Positions 1 to 12,000 of a DNA stretch of 58,079 nt are shown here, one piece after another. Position numbers and translations under genes: made by a program. Source of the DNA: an uncultured Akkermansia sp. (GTDB lineage Bacteria > Verrucomicrobiota > Verrucomicrobiia > Verrucomicrobiales > Akkermansiaceae); the NCBI GenBank assembly GCA_947588645.1, contig CANPYO010000004.1:1-58079 (forward strand). The letters run 5' to 3'. Below the pieces are notes generated by a model. The model saw only the letters and a program-made list of their open reading frames with translations. It was not told where the DNA came from and did not search any database. Within the stretch, counting starts at the first letter, position 1; every line of letters begins with the position of its first letter.

Positions 1-3000
1 CTCCCCGTTCGAGCTCACGCTCACGCCTCTCTTGAAGGTGTACTTGTCGCTCTCTTCCAAGGTCAAGCTGCCTCCTCTGATGTTGAGTCCTTCTCGCACG
101 ATTAAGATTGAGCCATCCAAGAGTGTCCATGTCCAGTCGCCACTCGTGACTTCTACTGTGTGTGCCAACACGCCTTCCTTGATGCTCACTTCGCCTCCCT
201 CCGCCTTGTCAAACGTCGCGGCGTCGCCTGCCGCAAAGTAATTTCCCTCTCCCCATGCGGAGGTATCGCTCTCCGTGCTCACTTTCCACGTGCCGTCCCA
301 GACTCCTTCGGCCGTTCCATCGCCGTTCCATGTTCTCCTCTCGCCTGTCAGTGCCTGAACGACGGTCAGTCTCCCGGTCTCATCCAGCTCGTACGCAAAG
401 TTTTCTCCTAAACCGGTCTCCCCTAAGGAGTTCACGACGGCCTCCCTAAATATATCGACTTTGGTGAGCTGCCCCAAGTCGCTAAAGAGCTGGTACCCCC
501 ATTCCTCGTACGTTTCCACCGTAATCTCTTCCGCTCCGCTCAGCGTCAGTGTCAAGTTGCTGCCCCATTCAAAGTTCTCGTTGTCCACATGGATCACTCC
601 TCCCGCTTTCGCTGCCTCTTGCGTCCCCACCGTGATGTTCAGTGTCCCGGAGCCGGTGATGCCGCTGCCCTGTCCGAGGGTCAGTTTCCCTCCCAAGTTC
701 ACAATGGCTCCCTGATCAATCCCCAACGTCCCCCTCAGAGTCGTGTCCGCTCCCAGTGTCCAGGACGCGCCGCTCTGCAAGTTCACCTTCGTTCCTATTG
801 CCCCGGTGAAGGCGCCTTCCTCTACCCCTGTCAGTATCAATGTGCCGCTGCCGTTGATCTCTCCGCTGCCCGTCACGCTCTTCAACGTGGCGCTTTTTCC
901 CTCCTCAACACTCAAGTTGCTGTTGCTCAGGTCGACCTTCACGCTACTGTCTTCCCGCGTGCCCAAGAGAGCCAGGGTCGATGTGCCGCTCCCCTGCGTG
1001 TTCTTCACGTTCAGTGTCCCGCTCCCGCTCAGCACGGTTCTCAGGGTTCCTCCCGCCAGATCCACTGCTGCTGTGCCGTCGGTCGTCCCCAACGCCAGCT
1101 CGCCCACCTGATTCTCCCCACTCGCCAGTTTCAGGGTCATGCGATCTTCTCCCACCAAGCTCAGGGTTCCTTCCCCGCTCAGGCTCATCGCTCTGCTATT
1201 GCTCTGCTCCAGGATCAGGGTCCCACTCGTCACGGTGAGCCTGTTGCCCGCATACGCTCGCTTCAATGTGTACGTCCCGCCTCCCGCATATTCCAACGCT
1301 GTGCTGATACTCCCGCCGTATGTGTGTTCTCCGCTTTCCGTCAGTCTCAATGTGCCCTCGCCTGTGAAGCTGCCGTAGATTGCTTCCGTCGTCACCAAAC
1401 TTCCCACGGTCAGCGTGCGGTTGGCTCCTATCGCTACTTCGGTGTCTTCCGCCCCAAAGGTCAATGCGGCTACGCTGTCTTCCGTTGCGACTCCTTTCCC
1501 CATCAGTTCCAGCTTCCCTCCGTTCAGGGTGACTGTTCCTTCCTCTGCCGTCGCCAGTTGCGTGCTGATCTGCAAGGTCCCGCTCTCTATTGTCAGCTCC
1601 CCTCCGTTGTATGTGCCAAGTGTGTAGCTCCCTGTTGAACCTCCCGCAGGCGTCAATATCAAATTACTGCTCACTGTACCGCCGAAGGTGCCACTCGCTG
1701 CCGTCAATTTCAAGGTACCATCTCCTGTGACGCTGCCGTACTGATTCTCCATGCCTCCGAGCGTGGTCGCCGTGAGTGTCGAGTGATCCCCAAGCGTGAC
1801 TTGCCCACCGTTCCCTACATTGAGAGCGTTGACCGTTGCCTCGACCGGATTGTCATCGGCGCCCGCTTTCGTGGAAAGAGTACCGGTCACTTCCACCGTG
1901 TTGCCGAAACTGGCTCCGTCCCCCAAGTACATGGTTCCCGTCAATTTGATGGTCCCGAGATGTCCCGGACACACATTCCCCGTAAACACCTGATCCTCCG
2001 CAGCCTCACCCGATATGGTCAGAGTATTGGAGTTTTGTTCAACGGTTACCTTGCCCTTCCCGTACAGAGCCTTGATTTCCGCATTGCCGCTCCAGTGCAT
2101 CAGCTCAGTGTTACTGTCGTCAGCATTCAGATGAACCGCCATCCCCGTATAGGTTCCCGCTAAAGTCAACTTGCCACCGGAATTCACTGTTGCCGTGGTG
2201 TTCTCTTCAAACGTGGCTCTGTTTCCCAGCGCCAAAGTCCCGCTCGTCACAGTCAGACTCTCCCCCGTAAACGCCCCGTCGTATGTGAATGTCTCGCTTC
2301 CCGCATACTCAAAGTTCGACCCGATAGCACCCGCAAAACTTCCACCATTCCCGGTCAGCTTCAACAATCCGGAGCCGGTGACGCTGCCGTACTGATTCTC
2401 CACGCCTCCGAGCGTGGTCGCCGTGAGTGTCGAGTGATCCCCAAGCGTGACTTGCCCACCGTTCCCGACATTGAGAGCGTTGACCGTTGCCTCGACCAGA
2501 CTGCCCTCGATGCCAGCTTCCGTGGAAAGCGTGCCACGAACGTTCAACGTGTTGCCAACGTTTGCGCCATTCCCGAGCAGGAAGGTCGCTCCGTTATTCA
2601 CAGTGACGTTACCACTGGCGTTGCCAGTGACGCTTCCGGTGTATGCCTCCCCACTGGCGCCTACAATCGTCAACACATGACCACCGTCGAAGTTCACTTC
2701 CCCTCCTCCGCTCAGAGACTTTATCTGTGCACTCTGACCCATTTTGAGACGACCTCCATCCAGAATAACTCCGTAGGCTCCCATATTCAGAGGACTACTG
2801 GTGGCCAGCCAGAGCGTTGCTCCTTCGCCCATCTCAATTTCACCTCCAGTTTCTCCACGCATTTGGAAACCTTCGTCAATCTTCAACTGAGAAGAATCAA
2901 CTCCACTACCTTTTACCGTGAGTTTGTGACCCTTACCATCAAACGAACCAGCAAAATTGCCAGATCCGGCAAAATGCAGTGTAACATTCCCCACATAGAT

Positions 3001-6000
3001 AGCAGCGTCATTCGCCAGTTCCACATCCCACTTCATCCATTCTTGTGTTGTAACCACCAAAGCTCCCGTTACATCCTGCCCTTCAATTCCTTGCCCATCA
3101 AGCACAAGCGTTCCGTGCTCGTTGTATTTTGTACTGTTAGCGTTTCCCCAGTCGAATACAGGGTTACTGACTTGAAGAGAGGCTCCACTTTGTACCACCA
3201 AGTAACGAGCAAAACTCAACCCCTTACCAATGGTTTGAGCATTGGCGCCAAAAGTTAGCGTCGTTCCGCTCGCAATTTCAAACCGCCCGATACCTGCATG
3301 ATCGCCATCACGCTGGATATCGGCATCGCCCGCGGCGAAAAGGGCAGCGAAAAGATTGTTGTTGCCATCGACGGTCACAGTGCTACCCGCATTCAGCACC
3401 ACCGTACCATCGCCGGAGAGCGTTGTGCGACTCCAGTTACCTGCCTCACCATCCGTAATGGTAACTATACCGTCACTACCCACGCTCGCTGTGCCGAGAC
3501 TCTTTGCGCCCGCGGAATCCAGCCCCAGGCTGCCAAGGATTTCAGCACTCGCCACTTCGAAAGAATCCAATTCGCTGAACGTGGCTGTTGCACCCTGCGC
3601 CACCGTCAATCCACCAGTGACACGAACCGAAGCTCCTTCCTCGCCAGTGAATGTCCACGACCCGCTGCTCACCGTCATCTTGCCGGCCGTTACTCCCCCG
3701 GCAATCGTCACGGTCCTGTCCACACCCTCGACGCTTCCATCAAACTTCACATAGCTGCCCTCAGTGAAATCCTCTCCATCATCACCAAAGGGAGCGTCCG
3801 TTGCCCATGTATCGTCATCACCGGTACGTTTCCACGTGAGCCATGCTTCATCCCCCCAAATCAGCCTACCATCGTTTGTTAGTCTCACGTTGCCGTACTT
3901 TTCCGATACTCCTTCAGCCAGAGCCACTTTAAAGTAACTCTGCAAGTTGTCCACACCGTTGGCGATCACCAGCGTAATGGCACCACTCTGGGCACTCTCT
4001 CCAAAGAAGTCGGCTCCCAATTCAATGGTCAGTTTGCCGTTGGCATCAGAAAGTTTGGTACCCCAACCAGCCCCGCTCAACACCAACTGCTGTTCCTCTG
4101 TCCCCAATGCGAGCTTGCTGTTACGCCCCCACGTGAGCTCCCCCGTGAGCGTGAGACTCTCCGCCCCAAGGTCGAGGGTAGCGTCCTCACCCAGCGTCAG
4201 CGAGGTCAGCCCGCCTGCCGTGCCTACTCCGGCTGTCAGCTTGAGCGTGCCGCTCGCCACCTCCAGCTTCCCGCCGCCAAAGGGCTGCGTCAACGTGTAC
4301 TCGCCACTACCCGCATACGTGAGGTTCGAGCTGATGGTCCCTCCAAAACTCCCGTTCGAGGCTGTCAGCTTCAAGGTGCCGGGGCCGCCAATGCTGCCGT
4401 ACGTCTTTGTCTCTTCTCTCACGCCATCGAGTGAAGTCACGGTTGCCGTGCGATTGCTGCCAATCGTCAGCGTCGTTCCCTCCTCCAGCGCCAGTGTTCC
4501 AAGGCTGTCCGCCGTCGATGCCGTCGCATCGCTCAAAATCAGACTGCTGCCGTCGGTCATATTGAACCCACGAGAAGCCGTCAGAGTGCCTCCCACGGTC
4601 ATTGTTCCGCCCAACATCTTGGAAACAGCCCTTTCCAGAGACACTGCTCCGGTCACCGTGAGACTTGAAGTGTCGTCCAAAGCCTCAATCCACCCTGCCG
4701 TGAAGGTGTCGACAGCCATCTGTGTATTATGCAACTCCAACGCCCCAGTGCTGGTCACCGACCCGACCGACAAGGCGCCACCGTACAAACGTAATACGCC
4801 GGTCAGGGTGATCGTTTGGAACGATCCCATTGCAGAAGCCGCGTTGAGGCTCTTTTGATCCCCTATAATCAACGTGGCGCCCGTTTCATTCGTTGCGCTG
4901 CCGCCCACCAATTGGCTGACCGAGTTTTGTCCTTGAGAGATGTTCAGGGTAGCTCCATCGTGCAGCGTCACGGTTGTCGGAGATCCTTGAGTATCCGCCC
5001 CTCTGGTCCATAAAGCGCCAATCAAGTTGTTTACCGTCACGGTGCCGCTTTCGATAGTCAGCGCACCGCCCGTGAACGCACCGCCCAGCGTCAGCGTATT
5101 CGCACCACCCGTGTAAATCAGGTTCGCACTAATAGCCCCACTGAATGTGTTGGTCGCGGTCGCCGTCAAGTGCAACGTGCCGTCCGATCCCGTAATGGCG
5201 CCCGATCCCTCCAGCGAAGTCGCGTTCACCGTGCGGTTGTTGCCAATTTCCAAGGTCGTTCCGGTTCCCAGATTCATCCGCCCAAACGAGTATGACGCAC
5301 GGCTTGCAGGCTCAGCGTTCCCAATTGTGAGTTTGGTCCCGGAGCCCACCAGTGACAGACCCACGGATTGCACCGAACCCGTGCCGGAAAGCGTGAGTTC
5401 CGCAGCCGCATTCGCGCTGCCCACGGTGATTGTTCCGGTGGCATTCAGGCTTCCCCCCCCGGAGAAAACCCAGTCGGTTCCCTCGCTCACTGTCACATTT
5501 CGCGGTGTCAGCGTTCCGTTAAGTGTCACCTCAGAACTCACGTTTTCTCCGGGCGTGAAGGTCACATCCCGCGATCCGGTGAAAGCAGCAGCGCCACCAC
5601 CATTGTTCCAGTCGGTGTTCCCCCCATCATCACTCCACACATGATTGTCGGCGGTACCTGCCCACTGCAGCGAATCGCCCGGCTCTTGCTCACTCCATGC
5701 CAGATGCCCTTGGTCATTGATATGCAGATTTCCGTACGTACTCGTACCGTCCGTTTCGAGCGTGAACACATCCGCCCAGGAGCTGTCCCAATCGATGCCT
5801 TCATAATTGAAGAAATCCCATTCTCCGTTATGACCCGCAAACTGCTCCATGAATTCATCCGACAGATGGACGTGCAGAGTTCCTCCGTCCGAACTCAGGC
5901 TGAAGCCTTGCCCCAGCGTTATCTTATTAGATCCTCCCCAGATCAAGTTCGCCTCTCCGCTCAGGCTTAACGCCCCCTTTAAGCTCATTGTTCCGCCAGT

Positions 6001-9000
6001 CACAGTCAAGGTGCTCCCGGCGCCCAGGCTCAGGCTCGTCAGTCCTCCCTCTCCGCCGTTCAATGTTGTAACCGTCAGCGTCTGTGCGTCCGCCACGCTC
6101 ACTCCGGCGCCGTTCACCGTCAGCGTCCCGATAGAGCCGCCGGCCTGCATCGTCATCGTTGCGCCGCCGGACAGCTGCACGGCGGAACTCTCCCCGTTCA
6201 GGGCGCCTCCCACGATGGCGTTGACACCGGCAAGCTGCAGCGTACTGTTATTCAGCGCGACACTATCCGTGCCTATGGTGACATGACTCTGCGCATCGCC
6301 ACTGCCCGCGCCTTGAACGATCAAGGTTTGGCTGTTTCCGAGCGTCACACCCGACAGCGTCCAGTTCGCGGATTCCGCCAGAGAAAGCGTCCCGTTCGTC
6401 GCGCTTCCACCCAGACTCGCGTTCTTCAACGTACCCGTGCCGCTCAAGTTCAACACATTCCCTTCGGCTGTCCCGTTCTCCAGGCTCACACTCACCGTTG
6501 ACGCATCCGCGCTCAGTGTCAACCCACTGCCGCCTTGAACCTTGATCGTACCCGAGTACCCGCCCATATTCGCGCCCACTTGCAGAGCGCCGTTTTCCAC
6601 CACGATGTTCCCCCTGCCGACAAGTGTGCCGCCCGCATCCAGCTTCAAGGTTCCCGCCCCCTTCTTCGTGAGGGTATGTTCTCCCACGTTCAACTCCTTC
6701 ATCAACGTCCACGTGTAGACATCTCCGCTTGTCGCCGCCTGCACGCCGATGCTCGTGTTCCCCTCGATCGCAACGTTCCAATAGATGTTGCTCCTCGCGT
6801 TCGCGTCTCCACTAACCACTGGATTGTACCCCAGCACCAGCGCAGCATCAGCAGTTCCTCCTCCCTCACCTTCCACCGTTGTGTAGGTCGCGTTGCTGCC
6901 GTTCCCCGACAAATGCAGCGTACTCTCCTTCTGCGTAACGCCCAGTGCGCGACTGCGCACCACCAAACTGGATCCATCTTCCACCCACAAATTTTCCAAG
7001 ACTCCGAGACCATGTTTGGTTTCATTGTCGTTATGATTCCCCATCTCTGCGTCAAGCGCCAACGTCGTTCCGGTTCCTTCGCTCGCCCGTAATTTCAGGT
7101 TGCCAATCCTCTCCTTCCCTCTGTCGTCATTTCCAAAGAATGCCCACAGGATGCCGCTTCCCCCCAAACCATTACTCAAAACTTCCGCTCCCTCCAATAC
7201 GATAGAACCGGCTCCGCTCGCGTACAAGAAAGAGCCTGAACCGCGTGTCCACTTATTGAAGTCCGCAGCATCAGCTCCCCTCAGCACCAACTCAGTCCCC
7301 CCCCCCAGCTCCATGTTCCCGAAATTGAACACACCATTAATCGGCGCAGAGGCAATGACAAGCTTCGTCCCCTGACCCGACAGCGACAAACCGTTGGAGT
7401 TCACTGCCCCCGTGCCGGAAAGCGTGAGCTGAGCCGAGCCACCTTCGCTACCCACTCGTATTTGACCGGTCACAGAGATGGTTCCGCTCCCGGTAAAGCT
7501 TGCTGTGATACCCTTCTTAATGCTGAGATCAGCGCCAACACTCAGCGCATTCTCTCTCATGTCAAAGGTGTAGCTTTGCTCAGCGTCCACCCCTTCCCCT
7601 CTCTGCACGATCATGCCTTTCGTCAACGTAATCGGCTCCCCGAGAGTCACAGTGATCGGCGCCGTACTCGTGCCGGCAAAGACCACATCTTCTTCTGGAT
7701 TAAATTGACTGTCGTGTTCGCCTCCCCAGACACGCTCCGCCGCCGCCCACTCCATCGTCGTCCCGCCGCCACTCCAGGTATTCGTGGTATCAACCGCAAT
7801 CGTCAACATTCCATTGTCATCCAGAGTGCAATGGAACCTACCCACTTCAATTTCTTTGCTGGTTATGGCCGCCACCAAATCTGCCACTCCTCCGCCCGTG
7901 AACAGTTGCAGCTCGTTGGTTTCGGCATGTGCATCAAACCAAGCATCCAGACCGTCCAGCTCCAGCGTCAAAGCTTGTCCGCCGGGCGTGAATGCGCCGA
8001 GCGCCAGTTGCGCAAACCCATCAGCGCTCCCCTCCATCCGGAGGGTCACCCCGCTTGCCCCCAGCTCCAACGTGCCGAGCTTGTTTCCGCTGCCGTGCAA
8101 CGCCAGGCTGCTGTCGGCAGCGCTCATCTTGATTGTTCCTTGCTCTGCCTCCAACGCCCCGGTGAGGGTCAAATGGCAAGCGCCCTTGCTTTCCACCACG
8201 GAGCCTTGGACAATGCTCAGCCCCGTGAGGCTGTAGTCCAGCGCATTTTCCTGCCCACTCTTGCCGAGTTCCACTGCCCCCCCTTGCACGTTCAGCGACC
8301 AGTTGCCCTCCGCGATGCTTCCGGCCAACACCAGTTTACCCGCTCCCTGCTTGGCAATGCTGCCGTTGCCCGTGATGCTGCTCGACGTGTCAAACAGGAT
8401 GGTGGCATCGTTGTGCACTCCATTATTATCATGTTCGCTGTATGTCGCAGTGATGGTGACATCCGCATCATCCCCCATGGCCACTGTTCCCCGGAAGATG
8501 AGATCCAATCCATCCGTTACGGCCTCTCCTTTTCTCTTGGCGGTGAATGAGGTGTAACCGGTCACGGTGCCGGTGATGGTCAACTGCCCGCTGTTGCCCG
8601 TCCACGGGTTTTGTCCGGTTCCGTCCGGCCAGCCAGCCGTGAACACACCATTGTCCAGCGTGAAGGACTGATTCGAACCCTGAGCCACGAGGGTTCCTAT
8701 GCTCACACGGGTGCCTGCCGGACCTCCCACCCACACTTCAGAAAGTCCGCTGGCCTGCGTTACCGTGAGGCCTCCCGTCGTCAGACCGGCCACGAGGACG
8801 CCCCCTCCGGCGGTCGATTCCACGCAATTCAACGTGATAGCGTAACCTGCTGCATCATTACCGCTTGCCCCAAAAACGCCGAGCTTCTGCCCGCTTCCGC
8901 CAGCCAAGGTAATCGTGCCGGTAAAGGAACCTCCATCGCTCACGCGCAACATGGTGTCCCCGGTGGTGGAAATCGCTCCTGCCGTTTCACCCGTCAACTT

Positions 9001-12000
9001 GATGGTGCCACGGTTATTCACGGAATCGACGCTGCCGGTAAAGGAGCCGCCTGTCAGCTCCAATGTACTCGTGCCACTACCGTTCTGTAGTCCAACATGC
9101 ATGCCGCTGTAGATCTCCGCCGCCAGTGACAAAGTTCCCCCCTCTGCCACGTTGATCACGCCATCCCCTGCCAGAGTCGCCCCGCCGGTGACCGAAAAAC
9201 TCCCGGAGAGAGTGAGAGAACCCGCCGAAAAGTTGGTGCCCGCTCCGAGGGAAATCGCCCCGTTCGAGTCGATCGCGATGGATCCGGCGCTAATGTTGGC
9301 GCCTTCAAGGGTCAGTGTCTTGCCGGCTTCGGCTCCCGCCTGCATGCTCCCCGTGAACTCTGTCATGTTGCCGGACAAACCGAGTTGACCCTCGCTCACA
9401 ACAATTTTCCCGGAGCCGACAAGTGTGCTGCTCGCATCCAGCTTCAAGGTCCCCGCCCCCTTCTTCGTGAGGGTGTGCCCTTCCCCCACGTTCAACTCCT
9501 TCATCAACGTCCACGTGTAGGCGTTTCCATCTGCGTCTGCCAGCACGCCGATGCTCGTATTTCCCGCCGTCGCCACGTTCCAGTAGATGTTGTTTTTCCG
9601 ATCTGCGCTCTGTCCGCCGTCACATGTGTTGAGTCCCAACACCAACGCCGCATCGGCAGTTCCTCCCGGCGCGGTAGCATGGGAACTAGCGTACTCGTTG
9701 TAGGTGGCGTTGCTGCCATCCCCGGTCAGATGCAGGGTACACTCCCCCCGCGTAACGCCTAGGGCGCGACTGCGCACCACCAGGCTGCATCCATCATCCA
9801 CCCACAGGTTTTCCACGACACCGATGCCGTGAGCCTCCGCTCCTTGGTTGTCGTTTCCTTGTTCGCCATTGAGAGCAAGCGTCGTCTTACTATCTCCGTT
9901 TCTGCTCAGTCGCAAGTTGCCAATCCGCTCCTTCCCTACGTCTGTATTTCCAAAGAATGCCCACAGGATGCCACCTTCGCTTGCCATACCATTGTTCAGA
10001 ACTCCCGCTCCCGCCAACACGATGGAACCGGCTCCGCTCGCGTATGACGCGGCTTGATTGCGCGTCCAATGGGTGGCGTCCGCCCCAGCTCCCTGCAGCA
10101 CCAGTTCAGTTCCCGTCCCAAGCTCCATGTGCTTGAAATCAAACGCACCACTAGTCAGCGCAGAAGTAATGGTAAGCTTCGTTCCGCTACCCACCAGCGA
10201 CAGTCCCTCGGAGTGCACTGTTCCCGTGCCGGAGAGCGTGAGTTCAGCCGAGCCACCTTCGCCGCCCACGGTAATTTTGCCTGTAGCATTCAAGTTGCCG
10301 GATCCGGAGAAAACCCAACCTGATCCTCGCCCCACTGTCACATTTCCCGGCGCCAGCGTTCCGGCAAGTTCCACGGTTGTACTCACCCCGTCTCCGGGCA
10401 TGAAGACCACATCCTGCGAGCCGGTGAAAGCAACAGAGTCATCACCATTTTTCCAATCCGTGTTACTCGCCTCCGCATTCCATACATGGCTACTCTCGGT
10501 ACCTGCCCAATACAAGCCCGACAACGCCTCAAGGATGAGATTGTTCCCCGAGATTTTCAGGCGGGAACCGTAGGTCGCATTGTCAAATACCACATGCTCC
10601 TGCCACAGGGAACCATTATCGAACAGTTCATACCCACCCTCCTGTCCGACCAGCTTGGTCGTAATAAACTCGTCCGACAGAGCAATATGCAGCGTGCCCT
10701 CCACCGAGGACGCCTGCAACCGCAACCCTTCGAGCGTACCGGTGAGACTCAGCACGGCATCTCCCGCAGCCCGCGTAAGCTCCGATACAAGAACTCCGAA
10801 GTTGAGTATGCCATCGGTCAAATCCGTCTTCACCTTGGCTCCGGCTCCCAGAGTAAGCGAGGTGAGACTTCCTGCCGCCGACAATTCAAGCGTGCCGTCA
10901 TTCAGGCTAATCGCCCCGGAGGTGTAGGAACTCAGTCTCACCGTACTTCCCTGCCCCACCGTCAGAGAACCGCCGTTACCGGCGAGCGTCTCAATGGTGC
11001 AGGAGCCGGCGCCGCCGATCGTCAAGGCCTTTCCTGCCACAAGATTCACTGATGTCAGGTTCCAGGAAGAAGCCGCTTCCAATTGCAGATTACCACTGGC
11101 TGCCTCTCCCCCCACTCTGACGCTTTGGAGCACGCCGCCCGTGCCCTTCAGTTGAGCCACGGCCGCTGCATTCTCAAGGCTCAAATCGATGTTCTGCCCA
11201 TCCGTGCCGTTCAACACGAGTCCGCCGTCCTGCAGCTTGATTGTTCCGGTGTACCCGCTCGTATTGCCTTCAATGCGCAAATCGCCCGCGCCCGTCTTGA
11301 TGATGTTTCCGTTGCCGGCGAGGCGGGATGTTCTGCCCAATTCAATCCAGCCGTCCTGATTCGCGGCGTTCTTTGCAACGTTGAAGGTCGTCTCCTCCTC
11401 CAGCTCCAGACCGGCATTGAAAGCGTATGCCGCGCGCCCGCTCGTGCCGGAATAGTGCGATATGTTGTACTGATTTGCCGACGTGACGAACGAGGTAAAG
11501 CCTGATACATTGCCATCAAAGACCAAGCATGCAAAATAACCCGCTGCGCCGTATTGTCCCATCGTAAGTTCTCCACCTCCTGTCACATTTCCGGTGAGCG
11601 TCACCGTGAAGCCGCCCTTCGCCTCGACGGCGCGCAGTCCTGTCACGTTCGCGGAAAACACGGTATCTGCACCTGCTCCCCCCTTGACGAGGTTGTTGTT
11701 GTCGAAGGCAAGCGTTCCATTGCTCCCCAGATTGACGGATGCCCCCTCGCCTGCTTCAAAATCGGTGGAAACCAGGAGCGTTCCATTCCCCGTGACGTTA
11801 ATTTGACCGGTAAAGTCGGAAGGGTTGATCCGGTAGATGGTGAGCGTGCCGGATCCTGCGTAATTGAGGGCGCCGGCCCCTTTCAGGGAGCGACCGGGAT
11901 TGCCGCCCAATTTCAAGTCACAGTTGAAGGTGGCATCGGCCTTCATGTCCAAAGTTCCGACCACCTCGATCGAACCTGCCGATCCTCCCACCGCCGAAAA

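Noticed and set aside
589..1638. Long plus-strand frame of 349 codons and many others in 1-12800
   Set aside because: They are antisense shadows of the giant minus-strand gene, rich in unlikely residues and without domain motifs. The minus frame is open throughout and has the GH16 and beta-repeat sequence.
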